Assembly: GCA_026004775.1 (NCBI GenBank)
Contig: BPJU01000004.1
Span: 248,001-312,000 of the forward strand
Direction: 5' to 3'
Source of the DNA: Pirellulaceae bacterium
Lineage (GTDB): Bacteria; Planctomycetota; Planctomycetia; Pirellulales; Pirellulaceae
DNA length: 64,000 nt
Within the stretch, counting starts at the first letter, position 1; each line of letters begins with the position of its first letter. Positions 8,518 through 17,173 of the stretch are shown here, piece by piece. Made by a program: the position numbers and the translations under genes. The notes beneath the pieces are model-generated. The model had not been told where the DNA came from. It saw only the letters and a list, made by a program, of their open reading frames with translations, and searched no databases.

Positions 8518-9355
8518 TCCTCGACGCGGCCGGCAACTTTTCGCCAAACACTGTGCCTCTTGTCACCAGTTGGAAGGAACGGGCCATCGAGTTGGACCTG
8601 ACCTGGTAGCATTGTCCGACAAGTCGATCGACGCTCTGCTGGTGGCGGTGCTCGATCCGAACCGCGCCGTGGAAGACAAGTACCGCGAATACCTGGCGGT
8701 GTTGGTTGACGGCCGGCAAATGCGAGGAATTCTCGCCAGCGAGTCGGATCACAGCATTACGCTGCTTGCCCAGGAAGGCAAGTCGTATGAACTGCTGCGG
8801 AGCGAATTGGAAACACTCGCCGCCACCGGCAAGTCGCTCATGCCCGAAGGCGTCGAAAACGACATTCCGCCACAAGATATGGCCGACTTGATAGCGTATG
8901 TGCGGTCTGTGGAAGGACCTCCCAAGTCGTTTCCAGGCAATACGCCGCGACTGGCCCACGTGCGCGACGACGGTTCGATACGGCTGGCTGCCACGGACTG
9001 TCGTATCTATGGACCGACGCTGGTGTTCGAAGAGCTGTACCGCAATCTGGGGTATTGGGGAAGCAGCGAAGACCGCGCCGTGTGGGAACTGGACGTTCCT
9101 CGCGATGGCACCTATCGAGTGGTGCTTGATTATGCCTGCCACAATGATACGGCCGGAAACCGTTTCCATATCGAAGTAGCGGGGCAGGTTGTCATCGGGA
9201 CTGTCGAAGGTACCGGCACCTGGGATAATTACCGCCGCAAAACCGTCGGCAAAGTGCAATTGCCTCAAGGGCGTTGCCAGTTGGAAGTGCGTTCGGATGG
9301 CCCAATACAGGGGTATCTCATGGATTTGCGTGAAATAGTGTTAGATCCGGAGTAA
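8477..9355 (+). CDS. Cytochrome c and C-terminal beta domain, last part of the frameshifted large protein
   Basis: This frame opens with VVAQYAAVKTLPSDPRRGRQ, then LFAKHCASCHQLEG, whose CxxCH (8552-8566) is a covalent heme site, and GPDLVAL, which follows it in this cytochrome family. A helix with the likely distal Met (KSLMPEG) and LIAYVRS follows. After residue ~155 the chain changes to a beta-rich domain (SIRLAATDCRIYGP through YLMDLREIVLDPE) that resembles a carbohydrate-binding module, so the complete protein probably contacts polysaccharide at both ends. The TAA at 9353-9355 is the real end. It lies 6 bases before the DUF1080 gene, which suggests one transcript. Confidence 0.85.
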   Translation: MVAQYAAVKTLPSDPRRGRQLFAKHCASCHQLEGTGHRVGPDLVALSDKSIDALLVAVLDPNRAVEDKYREYLAVLVDGRQMRGILASESDHSITLLAQEGKSYELLRSELETLAATGKSLMPEGVENDIPPQDMADLIAYVRSVEGPPKSFPGNTPRLAHVRDDGSIRLAATDCRIYGPTLVFEELYRNLGYWGSSEDRAVWELDVPRDGTYRVVLDYACHNDTAGNRFHIEVAGQVVIGTVEGTGTWDNYRRKTVGKVQLPQGRCQLEVRSDGPIQGYLMDLREIVLDPE

Positions 9356-9361
9356 CAGACT

Positions 9362-10111
9362 ATGAAACTTTTTTATGTGAAAACCGTAGCTCTAATATGG
9401 ATTCTTATATTAACATTCCTGAGCTCCGATTTGGCCTGGTCTCAAGACGTGCCGAATACGCTTACGGACCAGGAACGGCAGGCGGGATGGCGGCTATTGT
9501 TCGACGGGCGGACGACCAGCGGCTGGCGGGCTTACCGAGGCAAGGAGGTGCCCACGTGTTGGAAAGTGGAAGATGGCGTTTTATTGTCGCGACCCGAGCC
9601 GGGCGATACTCGAGGCGACATAATTACGGTGGACCAATTTGATGATTTTGAACTTCGCTGGCAATGGCGGATGACGCCCGGAGGCAATAGCGGCGTGGTC
9701 TATCGTGCCACGGAGGCTTATGACTTCATGTGGCAATCGGGCCCTGAGTACCAGATCCTCGACAATCAGCGGCACCTGGACGGGCTGAACCCACTGGCAT
9801 CGGCCGGCGCTTGTTATGCGGTGTTTGCGCCGAGTCGCGACGCTACAAAGCCCGTCGGCCAATGGAACGATTCACGCCTGGTGGTGAGTGGCAAACATGT
9901 CGAGCACTGGCTGAATGGTGAACTGCTTCTTCAATATGAGATTGACAGCGACGTGTGGAAGGCTCATGTAAAGACGAGCAAGTTCTACCTTACCGCCTAT
10001 GGCCAGGGAACGTGGGGAAAGGCCGAGCGAGGACACATTGGACTTCAGGATTACGGCGGTGCTATTGGATTCCGCAATATCAAACTACGACCGCTCCACA
10101 CGTCCCAGTGA
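9362..10111 (+). CDS. Secreted DUF1080 protein (3-keto-disaccharide hydrolase family)
   Basis: A 249-residue protein starting at ATG 9362, 9 bases after GGAG (9349-9352) that lies over the stop of the upstream gene. The N-terminus is a signal peptide (LIWILILTFLSSDLAWS, cleavage probably after AWS). The rest is one DUF1080/PF06439 beta-sandwich: WRLLFDGRTTSGWRAY at the start, GGNSGVVYRATE in the middle and a closing IGLQDYGGAIGFRNIKLRPL. The family is named for hydrolysis of 3-keto-disaccharides, though few members have been assayed. Its position right behind a PVC dehydrogenase makes a paired oxidation-then-cleavage role plausible. That pairing is inference. Confidence 0.9.
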   Translation: MKLFYVKTVALIWILILTFLSSDLAWSQDVPNTLTDQERQAGWRLLFDGRTTSGWRAYRGKEVPTCWKVEDGVLLSRPEPGDTRGDIITVDQFDDFELRWQWRMTPGGNSGVVYRATEAYDFMWQSGPEYQILDNQRHLDGLNPLASAGACYAVFAPSRDATKPVGQWNDSRLVVSGKHVEHWLNGELLLQYEIDSDVWKAHVKTSKFYLTAYGQGTWGKAERGHIGLQDYGGAIGFRNIKLRPLHTSQ

Positions 10112-10224
10112 TTTTTGGTGCCAATCGAGTATCATGGTGGCATCGGAGTGCACCGGTCTTTGCGGAACTGGGAACGGCGATGACTGGCATCAGGTAGTTC
10201 AGGTGATGATCGAGGAGAAGCATC

Positions 10225-11208
10225 ATGAAGCGAGCCTGGCGGATGAGCCTTCTGATCGGTTGGTTGATCGCGGGTGCTGTGTTGACGTCACGGGCCCAAC
10301 AGCAGGATGTGACGTATCTGGATCCGGAGAAAGCAGGACCAGACTACGCGATCCAAGGTGAATATGTGGGGTTGTTGGGCAGCGAACAACAGCGCTGGGG
10401 ATGCCAGGTGATCGCATTGGGAGACGGGAAATTCGAGGCCGTGGGGTTGCGGGGCGGCCTGCCGGGAGACGGATGGGAGCGAGGCATGGATCGGGTGGTG
10501 ATCCCCGGAGAACGCGTGGGAGAGCATGAAGCGGTTTTCCGGAATGACAAGGTTGAGCTGCGAGTTCGAGACGGGAAAATGCACGTGCGCTACGAAGGCG
10601 AAGACGTTGGGGCACTGGAAAAAGTGCAACGGAAGAGCCCGACGTTGGGTGCCGCGCCGCCGCCCGGCGCGATCGTGCTCTTTGACGGAACCAGTGCGGA
10701 GAATTTCGTGCGGGGCCGCATCGTCGAAGGCAATCTGCTGGCAGCCGACTGTGAAAGCAAGCAGAAATTCGGCGACCATTCGTTGCACATCGAGTTTCGC
10801 ACGCCTTTCAAACCGTTTGCCCGGGGCCAGGCACGCGGCAACAGCGGCGTCTACGTGCAAGGTCGCTATGAGATCCAGGTGCTCGATTCCTTCGGCCTGG
10901 AGGGGAGGAACAATGAATGCGGCGCGATCTACTCGATTCGCGAACCGTCGGTCAACATGTGTTTCCCGCCCCTCACCTGGCAAACGTACGATATCGACTT
11001 TACCGCAGCCCGCTATGATGATCAGGGCAACAAGATCAAAAACGCCCGTATCACCGTACGGCATAATGGAGTGGTGATAATCGACGACTTTGAGATCCCG
11101 CGCGGTACGCCCGGCAAAGATCCGGAAGGTCCGGGTCCCGGGAGCCTTTATCTCCAGGGACATGGCAATCCGGTGGTGTACCGCAATATCTGGGTCGTGC
11201 CCAAATAG
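10225..11208 (+). CDS. Secreted DUF1080 protein, longer paralogue
   Basis: Starts at ATG 10225 after GAGGAG (10210-10215). A signal peptide (LLIGWLIAGAVLTSRA) leads into a region of about 120 residues with its own beta character, then a DUF1080 domain from AIVLFDGTSAENF to YRNIWVVPK. Landmarks are HIEFRTPF, GNSGVYVQGRYEIQVLDSF and a conserved-looking ECGAIYS. The N-terminal extra region separates it from the 249-residue neighbour, so the two may act on different substrates. The 113 bases between them contain no terminator-like hairpin, and both could be read from one promoter. Confidence 0.9.
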   Translation: MKRAWRMSLLIGWLIAGAVLTSRAQQQDVTYLDPEKAGPDYAIQGEYVGLLGSEQQRWGCQVIALGDGKFEAVGLRGGLPGDGWERGMDRVVIPGERVGEHEAVFRNDKVELRVRDGKMHVRYEGEDVGALEKVQRKSPTLGAAPPPGAIVLFDGTSAENFVRGRIVEGNLLAADCESKQKFGDHSLHIEFRTPFKPFARGQARGNSGVYVQGRYEIQVLDSFGLEGRNNECGAIYSIREPSVNMCFPPLTWQTYDIDFTAARYDDQGNKIKNARITVRHNGVVIIDDFEIPRGTPGKDPEGPGPGSLYLQGHGNPVVYRNIWVVPK

Positions 11209-11223
11209 TGCACGCCGCGCCGA

Positions 11224-13542
11224 CTATCGCCCGGCGTTCGGCTGGCCGGGGGCGGGCCAGGCCAGGTGCCGATGCAGGAACTCGAATGTACCCTGGCCGT
11301 TGATCGTGTGAGGGCCGACGAACCACTCGATCGCCACACGGTCGGGCAGTTTCAAGCGAGCCTGGTACAGGTGCCGCACTTTGGCAAATTCGTAAGCCAC
11401 CGTTTCGTCGGGCGCCACGCCGTCGAAATGGCCGCGCTCCACCATAAAAGGTCGTGGGGCGATGAGCGCGGCCATTTCGGCATAATTGAACGTGCTGCCC
11501 AAATCGAACTCGAATATCTCATATTCGCCCGTCCACACGTAGCTGTAGGGAGCTCGTGTGGATGCGTTTTTCCACACCCATTCGTTGAAGTCGGCCGAGC
11601 AGATCGAAAGAGCATAATCCCGGACCAGCGGCGGGATGCGCATGGCACTCTTGCCGCCGTACGACAGACCATAGAAGCCGATCCGGTTGCCGTCGACGAA
11701 AGGCAACGACTTCAGCCAAGCGATCAGTTGCTCGTGCTGCGGCACCATGATGGAAAAAAGAGTTTTCTTCAAAGGATTGGCTTTCCGCTGGAGCGTGCGG
11801 AAGCGATCCTGGAAAATGTAAAGATGCTGCGGGGCAAACGTGATAAAACCGCGGTCCGCCAGCCTGGCCGCAAAATCATGATACGCCGGATGATCGCCTT
11901 GAATCACATCCTGCGGGCGCCCCTCCAGGCCATGCTGGCAGACCACCACCGGCCGCCGCTCGCCGGGACGCAGGTCCTTCGGCAGAAGGAGAATGCCGTA
12001 CAGAAATACGTCCGGGAACACGTCCAGCACGACCTCATAGCCGATCCAATGTTCTCCCGAGTACGATTGGCGTGAGCGAGGATTGGGGGGTAGCAAAGGA
12101 TAGTCGAACTGCCCGATGATTTCCGTTCGAAAATAGTCGCGGTAGGGTTCGACGGATTTTTGATAGTTTTCCAGGGAGCTGAAATCCAGACGGCTCATGA
12201 ACTGCTGGCGCACATAGGGACTTTCCACCAGCAGGGCCTGATTGTGCCGGTCCAGCTCGTGCAATTGGCGGGCCTGCCGCACAGAATGTGGTTCATAGTC
12301 TTCCAGCCGCTGGACGGGCCAATTGCCTTGAGCCAGCTCCGAGCCAAGAGATTGAAGAAAGGCCTGTAGTGCCTGGGGCGATCCGAACGGACCTCGCCCG
12401 CCGTCGCTCACCACCAGACGCCAGGCGGGATCCGGTTGCAAGGATGCGACGAGGCGGCGTGCCCGCGCAAATTCCTGCTCGACCTTCCCAGGATCGGGAG
12501 TTTGCAGCTTGCCGGGAGCACCGCCTTCACCAGCGGGCAGTTCAAGTTCCGGGGCACGGGAGGCTTCGATGACCAGGGCGCGCGGCGCCACCATGGCGGC
12601 CAGTTCGGCGTCACCAAAGCGCTCCAATATCCCGAAAAGATTGCGGTCAATCGGCTCCGTCCAGAGTTGCTCGCGGGGTGCAAAATAGCCGCTCACTCCT
12701 ACGGCGTCGATCCGCGGATCGATTGCCCCTGCGTACAACGCCAACAGACCTCCCTCACCCCAGCCGAACACTCCGCACGGGCGGTCCGGGTTTTCGCGCT
12801 GGAACCAGTCGACGATCGCCAATAATTTCTGTAACTCATAACCGATCACGTGCCGCCCCAGTTCGTAGGCACTTCGATAAACGAACTCTCGGTTGGTCAG
12901 GTTGGCTCGCCCGTTGCGTTTTTCGCGGTGCCGGTCGATCAGCACCGGTACCACCACGCGGCAGCCCGATTCGGCCAACCGCCGCGCGAACTGCTCTTGC
13001 GGAGCAATGCCTTCTTCCAGCCCCACGAGTGCTTCGGGTACTAGATCAGCATCGGGGATAGCGATGACGTCGGCGTGGATCGGGCCGCGCGGTACGAGCA
13101 GGAGGCCCTCTCCATGCACATCGGCAAATGCCGGCCAGCGGATTCGGTAGACATCGAACTTGTCGCTTCGGCCCACGAGCGCCGAGCGTTGGACGGTGGC
13201 GTCAAGCATAGGGGCATCGAACGGGACCCGCGGATCACGCAGGCCGACGATATGTTGCAGCCGCCGGCGATGCTCCGCAAGCCACGTGTTGAACTCGCCC
13301 CAACTGTTGCTGCCGTGCTGCCAATGTGCCGCCCGACGCTCAACCGACAACTCCAACTCGCGCAACAAAAACCGATCCACCGACTCGACCAGCCGTGATG
13401 CCAGATCCCCCTCCCACGTCAGCGGATCAGTTCCCGGCAAGGGCGACTGGCCGGAAAGTGGGTGACAGGTTGTCAAGACCGTCACTGCCACAGCAAAGGT
13501 ACGCATCCCGCGAAGCCAAGCACCGCTTTGGCAAGCAGACAT
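11224..13542 (-). CDS. Secreted tandem alpha/beta hydrolase (acetylxylan esterase/dienelactone hydrolase-like)
   Basis: A 772-residue exported protein; ATG 13542 follows AGGAG at 8 bases and opens a signal peptide. Two alpha/beta-hydrolase units are visible. In the first, the nucleophile elbow reads FGWGEGG, so the position normally held by Ser is Gly and this half is probably inactive or structural. In the second, FYGLSYGGKSA has the normal G-x-S-x-G nucleophile, with RPVVVCQHGLEG as the oxyanion region and a late GHFDGV and GPHTI as possible acid/His sites. Two-unit hydrolases of this plan are common in planctomycetes and are usually annotated as esterases. It converges on the second DUF1080 gene with only 15 bases between their ends, so deacylation of carbohydrate is a reasonable but untested guess. 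Confidence 0.83.
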   Translation of the reverse strand: MSACQSGAWLRGMRTFAVAVTVLTTCHPLSGQSPLPGTDPLTWEGDLASRLVESVDRFLLRELELSVERRAAHWQHGSNSWGEFNTWLAEHRRRLQHIVGLRDPRVPFDAPMLDATVQRSALVGRSDKFDVYRIRWPAFADVHGEGLLLVPRGPIHADVIAIPDADLVPEALVGLEEGIAPQEQFARRLAESGCRVVVPVLIDRHREKRNGRANLTNREFVYRSAYELGRHVIGYELQKLLAIVDWFQRENPDRPCGVFGWGEGGLLALYAGAIDPRIDAVGVSGYFAPREQLWTEPIDRNLFGILERFGDAELAAMVAPRALVIEASRAPELELPAGEGGAPGKLQTPDPGKVEQEFARARRLVASLQPDPAWRLVVSDGGRGPFGSPQALQAFLQSLGSELAQGNWPVQRLEDYEPHSVRQARQLHELDRHNQALLVESPYVRQQFMSRLDFSSLENYQKSVEPYRDYFRTEIIGQFDYPLLPPNPRSRQSYSGEHWIGYEVVLDVFPDVFLYGILLLPKDLRPGERRPVVVCQHGLEGRPQDVIQGDHPAYHDFAARLADRGFITFAPQHLYIFQDRFRTLQRKANPLKKTLFSIMVPQHEQLIAWLKSLPFVDGNRIGFYGLSYGGKSAMRIPPLVRDYALSICSADFNEWVWKNASTRAPYSYVWTGEYEIFEFDLGSTFNYAEMAALIAPRPFMVERGHFDGVAPDETVAYEFAKVRHLYQARLKLPDRVAIEWFVGPHTINGQGTFEFLHRHLAWPAPGQPNAGR

Positions 13543-13732
13543 CGGAATCGCTCCTGGTACCGAAATCCACGTGATGGAGAATCATCAATCTGTCGCCAAC
13601 ACCCAATGGCATGCGCCATCCTAACGGCCAAAGCGGCATCGTGCTACACCCGCCGTGCGTACTTGAGAGAAACGATGGGGAAACCCCCATCGGATAGGGA
13701 AACCGCACGTAAGTGAATGCGACATTCAACTT

Positions 13733-14368
13733 TCAATGAGCGGGCTTGCCGAGCACCAGCGGCGGGTCATCCCTGGGTGGAATGCGCTCGATCTGCACCG
13801 GCGGATCGTCGTCGACTCCGGCCGGTCCGGCTGGGAGTTCGGCGACGTGCGGTACAGCGCTCCGGTCGTTCGGCTGCTGGGAAATGGCGTTTGACTCTCC
13901 GTTCGCAGGCAAGCTGGCCAGAGGTATCCATTGAATGATGAAAGGACGATAAGCACCGTGGAACAGATAACCGCTGTAGCCGTTGGTGACCGTAAGTGTG
14001 GCAGCGCTGGCCGTGTAGGTGCGCTGGAAACTTTGTTGGGCGAAGAAGTGTGCTCGATACCGGACGGGCCCGATGCTGCCACCCCAGCCGAAGTGCACGC
14101 CTCCCGGCATCGGACCAGGAACCACTACGGCGGGCGAAAACCCCCTTTGCAAGAAAAAGCCCGGTCCCAGGATTTGCCAACCGAATCCGCTGTTCTCAAA
14201 ATAGGACTCGGATGCCACCACCTGCGGAACGGTCACGATCACCTGTTGAGCATCGAGGGAGCCGCCGCAACCTATCATGATCGCGCCAAGCAGTCCCACC
14301 CATGAGCAACCAGGGAATACATTTTTCGATGGATAATGCCTTCCCAGCCTACACCGGTGAGCCTTCAT
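13733..14368 (-). CDS. Secreted protein of unknown function
   Basis: A 211-residue protein that starts at ATG 14368 after GAGGA. A hydrophobic stretch (VGLLGAIMIGCGGSLDA) ending near AQQ acts as a signal peptide; the Cys in it is compatible with, but does not prove, lipidation. The middle is rich in Gly, Phe and Trp with segments such as GFGWQILGPGFFLQRG and VHFGWGGSIGP, and the C-terminus is Pro/Asp-rich and probably disordered. I recognise no domain. It lies 190 bases downstream of the start of the hydrolase gene on the same strand. Confidence 0.6.
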   Translation of the reverse strand: MKAHRCRLGRHYPSKNVFPGCSWVGLLGAIMIGCGGSLDAQQVIVTVPQVVASESYFENSGFGWQILGPGFFLQRGFSPAVVVPGPMPGGVHFGWGGSIGPVRYRAHFFAQQSFQRTYTASAATLTVTNGYSGYLFHGAYRPFIIQWIPLASLPANGESNAISQQPNDRSAVPHVAELPAGPAGVDDDPPVQIERIPPRDDPPLVLGKPAH

Positions 14369-14731
14369 TGGCCAATCCTCGAGCCAGATAACCGCCAGAG
14401 TTGCCCGTTATTCTACGCTCTTAATCTACGCCATGTAGCCGGCACATGTCAAATTAACCGGCTGACCGAGCAGCAGGAAGGGCACGCTACGCAATGGTTA
14501 AAAGGCAGCACACCAAATCAGAGTTATACGAAATCGTTCACAGGCAGGCTTGAAGAAGCGTGAAGGGGCGGCAAAGCGCCGCCCCTTCATCGCTCGGCCA
14601 AATAGCTATCACCGGTTCGACCAGCGGGATCGACCGTCGCGTGGCACCGCCGGTGAACGCGTGAACCAAACTATCTGTACGCGGATTGCAGCCCGGTGCT
14701 GTGAAAAGCGTATGCAGAATCTCTGCAATTG
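14369..14731. other. Intergenic region holding one long hairpin
   Basis: It separates the secreted protein from the small lipoprotein gene upstream on the same strand. The only structure I see is the perfect hairpin at 14562-14588, listed separately. No credible gene. Confidence 0.5.
14562..14588 (-). terminator. Terminator-like hairpin after the small lipoprotein gene
   Basis: A perfect 11-base-pair stem (GAAGGGGCGGC with its complement) closes a 5-base loop. It lies about 145 bases beyond the lipoprotein stop. The flanking T-content is modest (CGCTTCTTC), so it may be a weak terminator or an mRNA 3'-end stabiliser. Confidence 0.5.
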
Positions 14732-14929
14732 TTATTTAGTTGCCCCGGGCAACGGTTCGCCGGTCGGAGGCGGAGGCAATGTAGGAGCGGTTACCTCAGA
14801 GGCTGCTTCTTCGGCAGGAGGAGGAGCCACATCTTTGGGCGTTTCGATTTTCGGGCCGGACGAGCAGCCGATAGGTGCCGCCACGAACAGAACCGATACC
14901 AACCACATAGTGATACTGCGCTGCTTCAC
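14732..14929 (-). CDS. Small lipoprotein
   Basis: A 65-residue protein. It starts with a short charged end and a hydrophobic stretch (MWLVSVLFVAAPIGC) that leads into Cys22 in an APIGC lipobox-like context, followed by SSGPKIETP and a Pro/Glu-rich tail. This is the normal form of a lipid-anchored protein, with an unstructured body of about 43 residues. It lies directly downstream of the DUF1559 gene, an arrangement often seen in planctomycetes, where a small lipoprotein accompanies a prepilin-like protein. A terminator separates the two, so co-transcription would be partial. Confidence 0.7.
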   Translation of the reverse strand: MKQRSITMWLVSVLFVAAPIGCSSGPKIETPKDVAPPPAEEAASEVTAPTLPPPPTGEPLPGATK

Positions 14930-14982
14930 GTTGCTTCTCCATTAGCTCAGTGGACACGACTGTCGCATGGCTGATCACATGT

Positions 14983-15022
14983 CAAAAAAGCGAGGGCGAC
15001 ATACACCAGTACGCCGCCCTCG
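14983..15022 (-). terminator. Rho-independent terminator of the DUF1559 gene
   Basis: On the minus strand a GAGGGCG-type stem is closed by CGCCCTC around a loop of about 14 bases and is followed at once by GCTTTTTTG. This is the classic form of an intrinsic terminator, and it starts 30 bases past the DUF1559 stop. Confidence 0.8.
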
Positions 15023-15051
15023 GGTCTTGCATTACCACTCCATCCAGGAAA

Positions 15052-16071
15052 CTACGGAACGTTCGGGTCGTTAATCACGTTCCCATCACGGATGGCACTG
15101 ATATACCAATACCAGTTGGGGTTCGTTCTCGGTGTGTCACGCGGCAGCATCTGCACCGACCCGTCGGCGTAAGCAAACTGCACGCCACCCGGATGGAAGC
15201 TGCCGAACATGTACCAGGTGGGGAACCGGCGCGGTTTGTGGTTCAAGCCCCAAGCTGTAGCCATAGGACCGGAACCCATCCAGCTCGCCGCAAAATTCAG
15301 CGTATCCGGAGTGGTGCTACCCAAACCTCGACTGCCGCCCAGATACTCCCCGAATGCCAGGGCACGCGACGTGCCATCCAGGATTCGAGCAAAGTCGTTC
15401 TTGGTGCGGCTCGAATACAGCCCTTCCAATTGATAATAAAACGAACTGGCTTGGAGGTTGCCAATCACACCTGCTGAACCCAGATAGTTGGACCGACCAA
15501 GACCCTGACCACCACTACCAAGAGGGAAATAGACCCCTTGCATAAACAGTCCGGTTACCGATCCGCCGGGTCCCGAACGGCCCTCATGCTGGAACAACGT
15601 CGCCCATGTACCTTCGGTGTTCGAATACGGATCGGCCGACGGGCACAGGAACGAACTGATCTTTGTTTGAGCCATTGCCCAGGTACGAGGCCGAGTCCAC
15701 CAAGCCACGTCTGTCTTGTCGACATCCACAATTACGTCGAGCTGGTCGTAGATCGTGCTCAACTCCATGTATGGCATCAAGAAGACGAGCGTGCCGATAA
15801 ACTGCGAACCGGCCTGGTTGCGGTTATAGGAATAGTTGTAGCGATAATCGGCCAGGCACCCCGGCGGGAAGCGCTTGTAGACGTCATGGAAGTTATGCGA
15901 TGCCAGAACAATCTGTTTGAGATTGTTCGAGCATTGCATGCGACGCGCCGCTTCGCGTGCAGCCTGAACCGCCGGCAGCAACAGGGCAACCAGGATACCA
16001 ATAATAGCAATGACCACCAGCAACTCGACGAGCGTAAATGCCCGTCTTTTCGCACCACACCACCTACTCAT
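15052..16071 (-). CDS. DUF1559 family prepilin-like protein
   Basis: The ATG at 16071 gives 339 residues and follows AGGAAAGGG; a frame start 90 bases upstream adds only a poor leader. The N-terminus, [19 protein letters not shown], is a type IV prepilin/pseudopilin signal, cut before Phe and methylated there, with the Glu5-equivalent present. The next residues, [18 protein letters not shown], and CSNNLKQ are the start of the DUF1559 domain; [18 protein letters not shown] near the C-terminus is its closing motif. The family is greatly expanded in planctomycetes and is presumed to form or decorate surface pseudopili; its real function is unknown. An intrinsic terminator follows. Confidence 0.95.
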   Translation of the reverse strand: MSRWCGAKRRAFTLVELLVVIAIIGILVALLLPAVQAAREAARRMQCSNNLKQIVLASHNFHDVYKRFPPGCLADYRYNYSYNRNQAGSQFIGTLVFLMPYMELSTIYDQLDVIVDVDKTDVAWWTRPRTWAMAQTKISSFLCPSADPYSNTEGTWATLFQHEGRSGPGGSVTGLFMQGVYFPLGSGGQGLGRSNYLGSAGVIGNLQASSFYYQLEGLYSSRTKNDFARILDGTSRALAFGEYLGGSRGLGSTTPDTLNFAASWMGSGPMATAWGLNHKPRRFPTWYMFGSFHPGGVQFAYADGSVQMLPRDTPRTNPNWYWYISAIRDGNVINDPNVP

Positions 16072-16544
16072 CCCAGACCCTTTCCTAAAAGAGACCCTAT
16101 AAAACCATTCTTCGCAGCCAGAAATCAGTGGGAATAACGACAGGCATAACCCCCTCAACAAAATGACACTCCCTTACGGCGAAAGCTGCTGCCCGCTTAG
16201 CAAGCCGTCCGCCAAGCACACAGCAGCTTGCCCGCAACGTACCCCCCAAGATCCCCGGACTGCGCGCACCAACTGCTCGCGATTATAACCGAATCGGAGC
16301 TGATTGCAATGGCCGAGCATCCTCGTAACCAAAAAAACCAAAAGCATTTACGACTAAACTTATCAGAAAAATCGACATTGGAGCGAGTCCACGCCAAGGG
16401 TATTGGCTCCGGTCGCTACGCGACGCCCGGAGCTTGCCAGGCTCGTACCGACTGGGGTGAAGACCAATCCATTCGGCCCGTATTTGCCTAAAGCGAATAG
16501 CAAGAGGTGGGGAGCGGGCGTGACTCAAGACACAACCACAGTAG
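16072..16544. other. Intergenic region upstream of DUF1559
   Basis: This should hold the leftward DUF1559 promoter and the 3' flank of the tRNA gene. I see no credible gene, riboswitch or strong repeat. Confidence 0.45.
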
Positions 16545-16618
16545 GGTGGCTGAAGGGATTCGAACCCTCGACCCTCAGAGCCACAATCTGATGCTCTAGC
16601 CAGCTGAGCTACAGCCAC
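16545..16618 (-). tRNA. tRNA-His (GTG anticodon)
   Basis: Read on the minus strand, a complete cloverleaf is visible. The acceptor arm GTGGCTG pairs with CAGCCAC, the D-arm is TAGCTCAGCTGGCTAGAGC, and the anticodon stem TCAGA/TCTGA closes the loop TTGTGGC, giving anticodon GTG. The T-arm carries GGTTCGAAT. The discriminator base is C and a G precedes position 1, both identity marks of tRNA-His. CCA is not encoded. Confidence 0.96.
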
Positions 16619-16832
16619 CGTGTCGATCTATGTTGAGTTTATCGGGCGCTGCGGGAAGCGTCAACTCGGGGAATTTCCCTGATGCGGTCGCCTACTTCGA
16701 CCACTAGATCGGTAGCTTGCTGCTCGGGAAGGGCACGCCGGAGAGCTTCGATGCGCTCGCATGGGGGCCGATTTGCGGTTTTGGCGGCCAGTTTCGATGC
16801 GGGACAAACCGTTCCGGCGCGCCCGGCGCGGT

Positions 16833-16955
16833 GCTTGCGGAAAAAAGTTACCCACGCCCTCCCACCCCCGCCTGCGGGGCCAAAACTCCCACGCCCTCTC
16901 CCCCCGCTTGCGGGGGGAGAGGGTAGGGTGAGGGGGGCAGAATGACAGCTAGCCC
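16833..16955. repeat. GC-rich repeat unit, copy 1, with a perfect palindrome
   Basis: A 123-base unit from GCTTGCGGAAAAAAGTTA to the TGACAGCTAGCCC end. It contains a perfect 14-base-pair inverted repeat at 16894-16923 (CCCTCTCCCCCCGC, two-base loop, complement), followed by GGTAGGGTGAGGGGGGCAG. The CCCTCTCC/GGAGAGGG type is a widespread REP-like class in bacterial genomes. Confidence 0.8.
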
Positions 16956-17014
16956 TCGCCCCGGCCCTCTCCCCAAAAGTGCCGGAGAAACCCTTCCGAG
17001 GCGTTCATTGCGTT

Positions 17015-17173
17015 GCTTGCGGAAAAAAGTTACCCACGCCCTCCCACCCCCGCCTGCGGGGCCAAAACTCCCACGCCCTCTCCCCCCGCTTGCGGGGCCA
17101 AAACTCCCACGCCCTCTCCCCCCGCTTGCGGGGGGAGAGGGTAGGGTGAGGGGGGCAGAATGACAGCTAGCCC
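17015..17173. repeat. GC-rich repeat unit, copy 2, with an internal 36-base duplication
   Basis: This matches copy 1 nearly base for base but is 159 bases long, because a 36-base block (GCCAAAACTCCCACGCCC onward) is repeated once inside. It carries the same perfect palindrome at 17112-17141. The length difference of exactly 36 points to slippage or unequal exchange. Confidence 0.8.

Noticed and set aside
16639-16840. Minus-strand coding-like tail next to tRNA-His
   Set aside because: Residues look protein-like for about 40 codons but there is no start codon and the frame runs into the repeat. Too weak for a gene call.
16833-17173. CRISPR array
   Set aside because: The two units are long, unequal and not separated by unique spacers of constant length; no cas gene is nearby.
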